Below are positions 31,337-42,498 of a stretch of 64,000 nt of DNA, piece after piece (the first letter of the stretch is position 1; the number at the start of each line of letters is the position of its first letter). The notes below the pieces were generated by a model. The model worked only from the letters and a program-made list of their open reading frames with translations, was not told the DNA's origin and searched no databases. Made by a program: the position numbers and the translations under genes. Where the stretch lies: the NCBI GenBank assembly GCA_011033025.1, contig WFMF01000429.1:62001-126000 (forward strand), written 5' to 3'. This stretch comes from Beroe forskalii. Lineage: Eukaryota; Ctenophora; Nuda; Beroida; Beroidae.

Positions 31337-32968
31337 TCAGTTTCTCGCTCGTTTTCGTCTCTCAAACCACACTAAACAAAATTTGACATTAATGCGACAG
31401 CAGAAACAAAACGAAGTCATACAGGAAACCATTGCGTGCCTGATATCTCGACACCGAAGTGAGTAAATAAGTCCGTTGAAACACACTGAACTATACAGGA
31501 AGCAGTACAGCACGCCCGACCGTACGGAGTTGATTTCTGGGAAACAGCCAATAATCTGCAGGAGTTGGTTGACACAGTGAGGCAGCCAGGAGACACAGTT
31601 AAAAACCATAACCGCCAACAGAGACACAGCAACCCGGAACTGCTTGCGGGCCTCCATTAGCCTCACGAGCCCAGTGCTGTCTTGGCGAGAACGGAGCCTT
31701 GGTAGGAAGCTGGTGTATCGGTGCTTCTGGACAAGCGAAGGAGTCTGAAGATCAATTTCACCAAATTTGATATTGCTTCTTAGTTTCATGTATTTCAAGA
31801 ACGGTATGTCTCTGTTATATTTTGCATCGTTACTATTGGCTTCCCCTAACCAGGGATGCCGCGCAGACCGGGTGCGGACATCAGGGGCCTGGTTAGTACA
31901 CCTTTCGGCTGAGCTTCTGTGACACTGGCTTTGCTTCCTATCACCCTTCTGCATCCCGATCTGTTCCTGAACTTGATCAGTAACATTGGCACTGAGTGTC
32001 AGACCCACTGTCCTTCTCAATAACTCGCGATGAACAGGATGCCGGATTACATTCCTGTGCTCTAGGAAGATGTGAACGTAGCAATACGCCACCATTCCAA
32101 GAAGTGGTAGAGGAAAGACGAGGGATAAGATTCCTATGATCCTCGCTTGGAGTTGATCGCTGGGTGTCTCCAATTCACACATCCCCACTTCTTCATTCCA
32201 ACTTGCAACCTCGAACTCCTCGCCCAGACCCCATGAGAAGAGAGCTCCGAACAAAAGGAAGGGTCCGAGGATCACAGCCACCAGGGTCCACTGCATTCGG
32301 GACAGCGTGTGTGGATGCCTCAAGGGGTACCTCAAGGCTCTGTATCGGTCCCATGATATGACGGTGAAGATAGCGAAGCTGAGCCGGCGGAGGAGTCTCA
32401 GCAGGAAGATGGCAGAGGGACAGGATCGGATGGAGTACAAGGTGAAGAAGACAGCAGCAGTGACGGTGTCAACAAAGGTCAGCGCTAGCATGTAGCTGTG
32501 CGATTTGAACTTCTTCGTTTGTACAACAAAGTAGATAAGGGAGGCGTTAACGACTGAAATTATATATTGCTATAGTCTGGTGATTTTATCAATTTTCATC
32601 AAAAATTTTTAATTAAGATTTTAATTAAGAAAAGGTTTTTAACATTTTGGAATCTATCTCCGTTAATTCGCTTCAAATTAAAACACTCAACTTGATGTAA
32701 CTCAATTTGATTACTTATGACTCCAAAATAAATGAAGGAGACCAATGACATGATATAACAACATGGAATATGATAATATAATGTTACTCTAGTTTAACTG
32801 GCAGAATGGTTATCAAAAAACCACCTCAGACAACCCCGTATGATATACTGATATATCATTATCATGATCTTAACGAACTCATTCCCACTCTGTTTAAAAC
32901 CACTTACATATAGTGAGAAAGGAAATCGAGGTGATGACAATACTGAAGATTACGTCTGTTCTCATCAT
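31337..32968 (-). CDS. Class A (rhodopsin-family) GPCR, two exons
   Basis: Exon 1 is 32968-32908 (ATG; donor CTATAT|GTAAGT) and exon 2 is 32553-31337 (acceptor tataatttcag; TAA). The join is in phase and yields 425 residues. The seven helices are visible: TM1 SIVITSISFLTIFVNASLIY with N1.50, TM2 YMLALTFVDTVTA with D2.50, TM3 ending in WDRYRALRYPLRH (the DRY motif), TM4 WTLVAVILGPFLLFG, TM5 IIGILSLVFPLPLLGMVAYC, TM6 FNCVSWLPHCVNQL and TM7 YSSVCFNGLIY. TM7 has NGLIY instead of NPxxY. A Cys before TM3 and CELE in the second extracellular loop can form the usual disulfide. The third intracellular loop is long (about 120 residues) and basic, and the N terminus is very short without a signal peptide. 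Ligand cannot be assigned; a peptide or amine-like orphan is possible. Confidence 0.9.
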
Positions 32969-35600
32969 CTAGAAGTCAATAAAATAACACATTAATGATG
33001 AATCAGCGGCAGATGAACTGAAATTCAAAAGTTTGATATTTCAATAACGAACATGGTGATCTTGGAGCATGGTCCTCAAGCTTACAAACTACAAAGTCCA
33101 CGTGGATACAAAGCTAATTCACGACTAATTCACGTGAATCCGTTTTACAGTCCACCAAAATTTTTAGAGGACTTCAATTCCATTTCTAAACCTTATTATT
33201 CAATTACTATACTCCAACCCTAAACAAATCAGCCTGGCCTCTGGTGAACTCATCAGAGTTCACGGTAAACAGCCGTTCGTTAAAGTTCACCCGGATCCAC
33301 CTGAATTAACGGTTAAATTTTACTGCAGTTTTTTAAGTGAACTGATTATGGATTCAAGTGAATGCACGCGAAATGCGAATTTACCCTGAATTTGTGGTGA
33401 ATCTACGTAGACTAGATGGAATTGATGATGATGCCTAACATAGAGATGAAAGCGTCAATGAAGAGCAACAACTCAACAAGATTTAGTCATCAGTGAAATC
33501 ACCAATATCATTTATTCTTCATAAACTTGTATAAACACTTTACAAGTTATGATAAGGATTATCTCAAGAATAAACAGCGAAAGAAAGCTAATGCTAAAAG
33601 GTCACGTTTTTATATTCTGAGTGAATTAGATTTGAAAACTACGTATATGTGGAGCTTAGGAGGATACTTTCCTTGGGAAAGCTTGAAAATTAAGAAATGA
33701 GACTTCACAGCGTAATATAACATTATAAATTCGACAAATATTGAGATACATAAAGTACTACTATACTGAATTGCTTTTACAATGAAATAATATTCTGTGA
33801 AAACTCTTGATATGAATAGTAAACATTTGAAAACTAGCCAGTTATAAAGAGTAAAAGATGAGCAATAATCGGGATTCATTTAAGTGCTGTGTTGCGGGCA
33901 AGCAATGCGTTATACCAGGAGACAACAAGCTAGAAGTTGCCATGTGAAGGGGCTTGTGAAGGGCTTGCTACATTGTCACCTACCGGCAACATCATAACGG
34001 CTCTGTTTATTGGACCAGATAATTATTTAACTATTGAATAAATGATTACAGAATACAAAACTTTTAACTTTTAACCATTAGATGGGAAGCCGAGTAGCAG
34101 TATAAACGTCAAAACAAAATAAAACGCCGTCGTCTTAGGGTTATTTCGACAAACGCTTTTTCGACAAATGCTTGATTTTATTAAATTTTGGGATATAAAG
34201 ATATAACCAGGTAACAACTTCGCTTCATTGCATGGGCTAGGAGTGAGAAGCTAGTATGTCATGCACCTTCAGGAGAACATTCAACTACAAAATGAAGGAA
34301 CAAAAGCTTAAAATTCGAGTTAGAAAACTAGAAAAGCGATCGTATCAAGTAAGAAGAGAAGACCAGAGTAGTTATTTTGGGAACAGTATAACCAAATGAA
34401 GCTAAGGTTATCAAATACGAAATATTGGTCTCGAAAAAGCACTCATACGACCGACCACTCGTAGAAAAGTGAGTCTCTGAAATTAATATTGGTCTTCGTA
34501 CGTAGTTTTATATAAGATATTATAATATTCATCTAAATATATATCAACGTATATCCTATATTAGTAAATTACTCCCGGAGTCTGGGAACTAGAACTCGGA
34601 TCACACAGCTAAACTGTAGCATTGCCACAGCAAGGGTGTTCAAACTTTCAAATGCGAAATATTTGATAAATACATGTATTTTTCGTAAGTTAGGTGCTTC
34701 AAGTGGTTTGCTTCAAGTGGTTTGCTGGTGTAGTAGCAGTAAGGCACTGAGTGAGTGAGAGGAGTTAATAAGGGGAGCGCGTAGTTCCGTGAAACTTAAT
34801 AAACTGCATGTTTAACATGCCGCTTCCTCTATCAATTATACAATCCAAGTAGTTTGATTCACCAAACCACTTCATTTTGATTTCATAGCAAAATACGTAA
34901 ATATAAATATTATATCAGTATTGCCAAGAAATTCATAGAATAGCAATAGCTATTAGCGAAAAGCGAAAGTGAGTTTTTCTGAAAGTTCACCATATTAAGT
35001 CTTAATGCGACAAATTCGGGCCTTCAGCCACTTGGTGTAATTATATCACGGTTTGTACGTTCTAAGTAAAAACCCTTCAACCCTTCAACTGCAAGTCATA
35101 AGATGAAACAGAATCCAGATATTGGCCAGGGACGAACCAAGCCCGTAGGTAGCCAGAGTTTTTTCCGGGCAGGGCCCTGCACAGTGAGCAAGCTACGACA
35201 GGATTTAGGGCCCCCAGAAAAATTTGGATGATAACGCGATGATAACGGTATTCGTTAGAATAAGTGAAAAATTTTGTGAGGTTTTCATTTTATCGAGGGT
35301 GGCTGCAGCCCCCAAAGTGCTCCCCAATGGTCAAAGGCCTACCACGAACGGAGATAAGTGCACTTAAGGAAAACTTATGATCAATTTTAAGGGACTAAGG
35401 GTGCTCCTAAATATTCTGTTCACGAAACTTGAGTTAAGAAAATATTTCGCACATCGCAATATTTCGCAAATCGCACTTATCTTTTTCTTCTTAGGAACTT
35501 CCGAAGACTGACAGAGGTGTTGTGACCTCAAGAAAGGAGAATCATGCTGAAATTCCCGATCGTGCAGTATAGCGCCATGTACGTGCTCTTCAGTCTCAAA
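32969..35600. other. No gene seen
   Basis: AT-rich. A 15-bp tandem duplication (CTTCAAGTGGTTTGC) lies at 34695-34725. A dispersed repeat at 34995-35090 (CTTAATGCGACA...GGCCTTC...CGGTTTG) has a diverged copy at 63058-63150. Confidence 0.5.
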
Positions 35601-35619
35601 TAGACAGGGGGGGAGACGA

Positions 35620-35815
35620 TTGCACTTTTTTTCCTATTAATTTGGAAAAACTGAGAGTGTTCTCTCGCCCTGCTAACATTTGAATGAGAGCCTTTTCCCA
35701 TCAATTTGGAAGAGGAGGGAATGTCCTCTCACTTTGGCCCTCACTTTGTGCATTTCAATAAGAGCCTTTTCCCATCAAATAAGAAGAAGTGAGAGTGTTC
35801 TATCACTTTCATCAT
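35620..35815. repeat. Imperfect tandem repeat of about 90 bp
   Basis: GAGAGCCTTTTCCCATCAA recurs with AGTGTTCTnTC(G/A)C blocks in two to three units. Confidence 0.6.
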
Positions 35816-35844
35816 TCAAAATTCAGATTTGGATGTGAAATTAT

Positions 35845-36530
35845 GAAATCATGAAAATTTTCACCTGCAGCGAGCTATTGTGAACGATATGTAACTAAAG
35901 AACTAAATTAGTCTTAGACGCACCCACAAATGTGAAACTTTATTAAAAAAAATCGCCTGCATAAGGCCGTTGTAATTTAATTATTTGTTCATTACCAGAT
36001 TGGTCTTAATAAAGGCAGATTCATAGGCAAAAAAACCTTGACAATTTTTGCCTGCGGCGGGCTGTTGTGCTTGAAATTTGAATAATTTAACTGAATTGTT
36101 GCTAGACTCAGTCTCAGGGTGAAAACTTCAAAATTTTCGCCTGCGGCGGGCTTTTGTGAATTTTGATCAGATTATGTCAGTATGTCAACAAGCAGTCTCA
36201 GATGTCTAAAATACAGTCCCAGATGTAAACCTTTCCAAAATTTTGCCTGTGGCGGGTTGTTGTAATCGAGTAATCGAATTATACATCACCAAATTGATCT
36301 TAGAGGAAGATTCATGTGCGAAAGAAGCCTTGGAAATTTTTTCTGCGGCGGGCTGTTGTGATCAGATTATTTTACTCGATTGATACTAGACACAGTCTCA
36401 GAGGTAAAACCAAAAATTTTCGCCTGCGGCGAGCTGTTGTAATTGTGAATTGTGGTAAAATTATGTGACTTATTAGTTATTAATTGATCTAACACACAGT
36501 CTCAGATTTTAAACTTTCAAAAATTTTGAG
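35845..36530. repeat. Satellite with GCCTGCGGCGGGCTGTTGT core, seven units
   Basis: Cores begin near 35865, 35953, 36049, 36140, 36246, 36344 and 36423, spaced about 80-105 bp. Each core is preceded by AAAATTTT and most units carry an AGTCTCAG block. The core is much better kept than the AT-rich spacers. Confidence 0.75.
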
Positions 36531-36844
36531 AAAATGTGAGAAAAGCAAGCGGGCCCTTTAATTATCTTTGAATTTTGAAACTTAATAGTATAGGGAAGTC
36601 TTAGAAAACACGAAAAATTTTGGTTGAAAGTGAGGGGATTTGAAATAGTGTAACCGAGGGGATTTTTCCTTCCTAAGTCTGCGTTATTGAAGTCCAAAGT
36701 TGGTGCGTGAGTCAAACTGGAGCATAATTGGCCTATATCCGTGCCCTGATCCGTAGGCGTTTTCACCTTTTTTCTGTTTTCTTTGAATATGCTTGATTGC
36801 AAACATGCGCGGTAACCTCCTAACGTCCCCGCGCAACGTGGTTA

Positions 36845-37872
36845 CCTTATTACAGGAAATTAAGTTTACATATAATTAAGCCCTAAGGTCTCAAAAAGGG
36901 CTTAATTTCATGCACCTTAATGACATGTATTCTTAATTTCATGAGGACTAATTTTTCAAGCAAATTTGAACATTATAAGTTCGAAAGGTGCGCGGACAAA
37001 ACCCCACCCGGACAAAACCCCACCCGGACACAACCCCACCCCAGAGCACAAACTGCGCGAAAGGGACGCTCGTGCGTAATCCTGTGACGCAATGTTACGG
37101 TTAGGGTTAGGACGTATGGTTCGCACGAACGTTCCCATCGCGCAATTTGTGCTCTAAGGCGGGGCCACGTCCGAGTGGGGTTTTGTCCGGGTGGGGTTTT
37201 GTCCTACCATCGTTCGAAAACATTGATTTTTTAAAATAATTTATTATTCAGTATTGATTAATCTTTGAATTGATGCCGTATGGAAAGCCACTGGTACTGC
37301 CAAGACTATCAATAATGCAAGAGAGCCCACATCTTGGAGCTCACTCCTTGACACTCTATCATACTTTCAAACCTTCATACCTGAATTTACATAGCATGCA
37401 ATGTTTCCAAGGCCGTCATGATAATCAGCTATTATGTGGTGTTTTGTGGAAACATATTCGATCATTAATTTGATGTAACTGATAAGATTCTCATGATGCT
37501 GTGATAATCTGTTCTATATAATATGTTATTTCGTCATAGTAATTATCGTCTCTGAAAATTCCGCAATTGTAATTAATTATGTTAAGTGGTAATTGGAAAG
37601 TAATTTAAACTATCAAAGTGTCAAATGAAGAAATACAGCCAAAATTCTAATTAATAACATATACTGTAAGGTCTTAATTATTTGCGTACAAGGCTGAAAT
37701 TTCTATCTCATGAAATTTACTCCACAATGATAATTTGGCTGCATGTATTTAAGAATGCATTAAATTAGGCTTACATGTAATTAAGCCCTAGGGCCTTAAA
37801 AAGGGCTTAATTTCATGTAGCTTAATGACATGTAGGCTCATTTTTCTGAAGGCGATATTTCCTGTAATAAGG
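36845..37872. mobile_element. Non-autonomous element with 16-bp perfect inverted ends and TA flanks
   Basis: Begins CCTTATTACAGGAAAT and ends with its exact reverse complement, with TA on each side (36843-36844, 37873-37874), as expected for a Tc1/mariner-type target. Both ends carry a directly repeated internal block containing ATTAAGCCCTA...AGGGCTTAAT, itself palindromic. No transposase frame is present. Confidence 0.75.
36994..37204. mobile_element. Palindromic GGACAAAACCCC element nested inside the TA element
   Basis: The left arm has GGACAAAACCCCACCC two to three times and the right arm GGGTGGGGTTTTGTCC twice; AGAGCACAAACTGCGCG pairs with CGCGCAATTTGTGCTCT inside. GTTCGAA occurs on both sides (36979-36985, 37212-37218). 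The centre has GGTTAGGGTTAGG, which is too short to be telomeric. Confidence 0.75.
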
Positions 37873-38032
37873 TATTCCCTGCGAAGCGTGGAATGCCCCC
37901 TCACAGTTTACGTGACATACGGTATAGCCTCTGCGGACTGGAAATGTGGAGCGTGTATCATCCCGTGCCGCGCAATGATCTAACGAGATGCTAAGATGGT
38001 GTTATTAAACAAGACTAAGATGGTGTTGTTAA

Positions 38033-38735
38033 GGGGGCCGGGGGGGGTCCGAGGTCGATTTTCGTTTTTTCATTGTTTCTGATAGAGCTGAACGCCAGCT
38101 ACCAGTAGGTTTTTACCGCATGAAAAAATATTGTTCCTAGCCAAAGTTATGAATTTTTTCAAATCGTTGAGTTCGCCTGTAATTACAGTGCGCGCAAACT
38201 TACGACACGATTTGCCGAAAATAAACTTTAAAATCTATCTCCTCCAACAGTTTTTGAGGAAAACCCTTGAAACTTGGTAGTTATGTTCTAGGGCATAAAA
38301 CAAAACTTTCATGCGAGCCGATTTTTTTGATTTAGGCCTCAGAAGTGAAAAATATGGTCTCTCAAAGTTGGCTCCTGTCCCAAAAATAGTCAAAATGACG
38401 ATTTTCAAATTTCAAAAAATTCATATTTTACTTCTGAGGCCTAAATCAAAATCGGCTCGCATGAAAGTTTTGTTTATGCCCTAGAACATAACTACCAAGT
38501 TTCAAGAGTTTTCCTCAAAAACTGTAGGAGGAGATAGATTTTAAAGTTTATTTTCGGCAAATCGCGTCGTAAGTTTGCGCGTGCACTGTAATTACAGGCG
38601 AACTCGCGATTTGAAAAATTCATAACTTTGGCTAGAACAATATTTTTCATGGGGTAAAACCTACTGGTAGCTGGCGTTCAGCTCTATCAGAAACAACAAA
38701 AAACCGAAAATCGACCTCAGACCCCCCCGGCCCCC
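38033..38735. mobile_element. 703-bp foldback element with TTAA target duplication
   Basis: Starts GGGGGCCGGGGGGGTCCGAG and ends with the reverse complement; the arms of roughly 320 bp each pair along nearly the whole length with few mismatches. TTAA flanks both sides (38029-38032, 38736-38739), the target used by piggyBac-like elements (inference). A paralogous empty site is seen at about 30722-30735. A degenerate relative of one arm lies at 43780-43920. Confidence 0.85.
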
Positions 38736-38759
38736 TTAAACAACACGTGAGATAGCACC

Positions 38760-39690
38760 CTCAGAAACGTTACTTTTAGTGATTTAGAGTGGTTCATTTA
38801 TTCATTTCACGGGTATATTATGTCTACCTATATTATGTTGTAGGTACTGTGATCATACTCAGTGTATTCCATGAGGCACATGGTATACGACAATCACCTG
38901 TCTTCAAAACATTGGTACAATGTATGTTAAATGTTGTGGTCTGTACAGGTAGTTTGCAGTGTGATCAGAGATTGTATTCTATGTATGATTGTATATGTAC
39001 ATTGTACAAACTACAATGTACACAGCATAGTGTATACGAACGCAGCAGTTAGATCTTTAGATCAGCAGTTAGATCTTTAGATCATTTGATTATTTCTCCT
39101 CGGTGCATTTGTCAAGTTGTTAACTCTAGTTCTACTGTGCTTAAATATCCTTTCCTTTGTAAATATTCTTAATTTGACTAAATATGTGGGGAAAATTTTA
39201 TTTGAATTTGATGGATTTTGTTTTAACTCTCAATTTTTATGTTGGGGACATTCTTGTCTGATTCTAACGTGTAATTTTGAATTTTTTACTGCCTTCTACA
39301 TGTTGCTCTCTTTTGAATTTGTATGTGTGTTTAGTAATGCTAATTTAATTGATTGGTTATATTTTTTAAATTATTTAAGATTTAGTAGACCTTTAGAAAC
39401 TTTATTCAAATTCATTCATGTATATTTCGTCCAAACAGAAGTGTTAGTGCTTCTCTGGACTAGTTATGTTTAATTCCTGTATAATACCGTAGAAATGAAA
39501 TACAAACACGGTGTTCCAGGTCATTTAACATTGTGTTCTAAATGTATCTCTAGATACGTCTAGCTTATTGCTATCTACCAAACTGTCTATAACTGTCTAT
39601 GATATATCTTGTTGAATGTTCGAAGTTTGTAGTTTATAGATTTTAGTGTGCTTGATGTGACTTCATGTTTCCTTCATCTTTGATTTTTTA
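38760..39690. other. Intergenic, no gene seen
   Basis: T-rich plus strand with a hydrophobic open frame (39117-39473) lacking an ATG start, judged spurious. A 19-bp tandem pair (CAGTTAGATCTTTAGATCA) lies at 39046-39082. Confidence 0.5.
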
Positions 39691-39744
39691 TGGATAGGAT
39701 TGAGATCTTGTCTTCATAAATGCGTACGAAAAATCTCAGACATC

Positions 39745-42498
39745 ATGAAAATAATCACTATTTTAGAGCTTTATCCAGATTTTCATATCGCAGGTGGACG
39801 GGTTACAGGTTGTGATTTTGGAATGAGTGACATTATTTTGGCAGAGATCTATCACCTCCAAGAGAAGCTGTCACAGACTATTCAGCAAAACAAACATGAC
39901 CTTCCTAATTACTGTCTCTCAAAACACGGTTCTAAAGATTTACTCACGCTAAAGCTCTTCCTTGAGCTACAGAAGTCTGAAAATGGAAGGGAACTAAATG
40001 AACTTTTGGAAAGCGTAGAAACTCAACTCCTTCTGAATAACGAGCAGTTGTTAGAGCATTTGATGTCGAGCGGCGGTATCGAGAACGGAAACTGGACGAG
40101 AGCTCTCGAACTGCTCACCCAGATATACCAAACAGACCCGCAATTCCTACAGCACCCGGTTAGAATGAAAATAGGGGCTGCAGTGGCGCTGACATTCGCC
40201 ATGCCGGTGATATCAAACGCAGAACGACAGGCAAAGAAGGAAATAGATCCCATAAAACGCTACAAAACATTCACTCCACTCTGTCTCTCGAGCCCACTGT
40301 TTGATATGTTCGAAGGACTGTCTTGCTGGCACATGCGCTATGTTGTAGGCTCGTGGGCTGAGGATGAGGAGCTGGAATGGGCTCGTCAAAACACCGCCGA
40401 GAAGTTCAAATCTCCTGAGATGATCGGCAAAGCAACCCACTCCATGGTGGAGTATCGGAGTAGTAACGACGAGGGGGTGTCTATCCACGCAGGTCCCGCG
40501 TTCTACAACCACCGCCCCCAGACCCTGGAACTGTGGAGCAGGGAGGGGGGAGTGTGCGGGGTCGTGTCCAGGTTCGGTGTGGCGCTGTGTCAGGCGCACG
40601 GCGTGCCTGCCATGCCAGTAGGACAGCCCGGCCACTGCGCCCTCACCTGGTACGACGGCAGGCAGTGGGTCCTGGGCAACAAGATCCGGGGGTGGGATCA
40701 GACGCGCTTCCACCGCGGTATCCAAGTGCAGTGGGGCAGACCTGCGCTGTTTCACCTGCTCATGTCGGCGACAGGGGACCGGTTTCTGGAGACTGAGAAG
40801 ATGCGAATAGCTGCATCCTTCTTAGAGCCTCCTGAACGCTTCGCATTCCTGCTTAGTCAGGTTATACCGGCTTGTCCTCAGAACTACGATACCTGGCGGG
40901 ACTTGCTGGGGTTAGCCACTCAAACTCAACTTATTGGCCCCAAAGTGACGTTCGTTGATGTGGCAGTAGGGAAGCCGGTAAGTGTAAGTTCGACCCCCGG
41001 TAGGGCTAGCCACATAACCTCTACTGAAGCTGATGGGGCTTGGTGGACGGGGGACGAATCTGCCTGGGTCGAGGTAGACTTGATGGAGCCATACACTGTG
41101 GATCATGTGAAAATACAATGGTGGGGATACTCCAGACCAGCCCGGTTTAGTGTGTACGCAATGTTGCAGTCAGGATCAAGTCTGGTTAGAACTGAGCAGG
41201 ATCAGCAGGAGGGGGAGGAAGGAGGGAACGACTGCAACAAATGGATTGTACTTCCAGGGTGGGTGGTGCAAACCAGGAAAATCAGGATCGAGTTGTTCGA
41301 CGGAAAGTTGGATCCCTGGAATAAAACGAGGATGTTTGGTATTCGGCATGTCCAGGTGTTTTCTGCCCTGCAACAGGAAACTGCCTGGTTTCAACGACCA
41401 AATTGGGCGGACAAGGTTCTAAGCGATGAGATTAGGGTTCAACTGACGGATAGATCCAGATTACAAAACGTTGCGGAAGATAAACCTGTGAGAGTAAGCG
41501 ATACCGAGGATCGTGCTAAGAAGATAACATCTAAAGCTGATGGGGCCTGGCGGACATGCAATGATACTGCTTGGATTGAAATAGATCTGCAAAACACTTG
41601 CACGATAAACCAGATGAAGATTCACTGGTGGGGTTACTCCAAGGCGGACAGATTCAGAGTGTTTGCTATTACCCCCGATAATGGACACGTTTTAGTGAGG
41701 ACGGAGGATCACCAGATGCTTATTGCTGAGGAGGGGGGAGGAGACAAGAACTGCAACCGATGGATACGACTTGAGGGGTGGGACACAGGGACAAATAGGG
41801 TTAGAATAGAGCTGTTCGAGGGTCATAGGGACCCGTGGGGCAAGAACAGGTTGTTTGGTGTGAGGGAGGTGGTTTTAGAGGGAGCAGTGATGGAGGTGGC
41901 TGGAGATCTAGGGAGATGTCCTGGTGATGAACTCTTGGAGGCGGGGCAGGTTTGTGGGGATTTGCTGTGTGGGAAGGTGCTGGAATTCTTTAGTGAACAC
42001 GGACTTTTCAAAGGGGCATCAGGAGACATGACTTTCAATGGGGCTTGCATTGCAACTATTGCTGACCTTGTGCGTAAACTTGACAAGAAAGTCGTATCTG
42101 CAAGTGAGGATCCGTCTGCAGCAGCTTTAACTGTGAGACTCGCTGAGGGAGGCGCTTGGGAACCTAAAGCCTCGAAATCATGGATAGAAATAGACCTTGG
42201 AGGTCTCTGTGTGGTGCGTCGAGTTGATATCACATGGTTTGGGAACGAGCAGGCCTCAGAGACCGCAGTGGTGGTTGAGACAGCCAGTGGCAATGAAGTG
42301 ATCAGTTGTGGGCGTGATATTTGTGTTGTCGGGAAGAAAGTGAGAATAACTTTTAATGGAAACGGCTTTGTGGTGAATCGTGTGAAAATTTCCGGGCAAG
42401 AGTTTTATAATAAGACCATTTTGAGAGACACTGTTAAAAGATATTTGAAGGATCACTCTTTTGTAGCTTCGAAACTGATTGAAGAGTACTTAAGATAA
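39745..42498 (+). CDS. Transglutaminase-like core plus F5/8C (discoidin) domains, intronless
   Basis: 917 codons from ATG at 39745 to TAA. An N-terminal helical part leads to a transglutaminase-like (papain-fold) core at about residues 165-330 with REGGVCGVVSRFGVALCQAH (Cys271) and GQPGHCALTWYDG (His297). The third triad position, normally Asp, reads Asn in WVLGNKIRGW (Asn312). Two discoidin-like domains follow (about 403-538 and 574-720), each with AxxITSxADGAW, AWxEiDL and the paired KIxWWGYS; a third, diverged copy lies at about 765-875. The C terminus, VKRYLKDHSFVASKLIEEYL, is helical. There is no signal peptide, so the protein is probably cytosolic, unlike most discoidin proteins. An alternative start at 39823 (MSDIILAEIYHLQEKL) follows a good acceptor (tttcatatcgcag), so the first 26 codons may be intronic. 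Reaction is unknown; thiol acyl-transfer or peptidase chemistry is a family-level inference. Confidence 0.85.
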   Translation: MKIITILELYPDFHIAGGRVTGCDFGMSDIILAEIYHLQEKLSQTIQQNKHDLPNYCLSKHGSKDLLTLKLFLELQKSENGRELNELLESVETQLLLNNEQLLEHLMSSGGIENGNWTRALELLTQIYQTDPQFLQHPVRMKIGAAVALTFAMPVISNAERQAKKEIDPIKRYKTFTPLCLSSPLFDMFEGLSCWHMRYVVGSWAEDEELEWARQNTAEKFKSPEMIGKATHSMVEYRSSNDEGVSIHAGPAFYNHRPQTLELWSREGGVCGVVSRFGVALCQAHGVPAMPVGQPGHCALTWYDGRQWVLGNKIRGWDQTRFHRGIQVQWGRPALFHLLMSATGDRFLETEKMRIAASFLEPPERFAFLLSQVIPACPQNYDTWRDLLGLATQTQLIGPKVTFVDVAVGKPVSVSSTPGRASHITSTEADGAWWTGDESAWVEVDLMEPYTVDHVKIQWWGYSRPARFSVYAMLQSGSSLVRTEQDQQEGEEGGNDCNKWIVLPGWVVQTRKIRIELFDGKLDPWNKTRMFGIRHVQVFSALQQETAWFQRPNWADKVLSDEIRVQLTDRSRLQNVAEDKPVRVSDTEDRAKKITSKADGAWRTCNDTAWIEIDLQNTCTINQMKIHWWGYSKADRFRVFAITPDNGHVLVRTEDHQMLIAEEGGGDKNCNRWIRLEGWDTGTNRVRIELFEGHRDPWGKNRLFGVREVVLEGAVMEVAGDLGRCPGDELLEAGQVCGDLLCGKVLEFFSEHGLFKGASGDMTFNGACIATIADLVRKLDKKVVSASEDPSAAALTVRLAEGGAWEPKASKSWIEIDLGGLCVVRRVDITWFGNEQASETAVVVETASGNEVISCGRDICVVGKKVRITFNGNGFVVNRVKISGQEFYNKTILRDTVKRYLKDHSFVASKLIEEYLR

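Larger units (their letters stand above)
36735..38750. repeat. Dispersed repeat R, second copy, split by two insertions
   Basis: The left part 36735-36844, middle part 37873-38028 and right part 38736-38750 together correspond to the intact copy at 30509-30745. The gaps are the elements at 36845-37872 and 38033-38735. Confidence 0.65.

Noticed and set aside
37096..37110. TTAGGG-like telomere repeat
   Set aside because: Only two hexamers inside a palindromic element; no array.
39117..39473. 118-codon hydrophobic open frame
   Set aside because: No ATG start, T-rich composition explains the hydrophobicity, no domain and no splice support.
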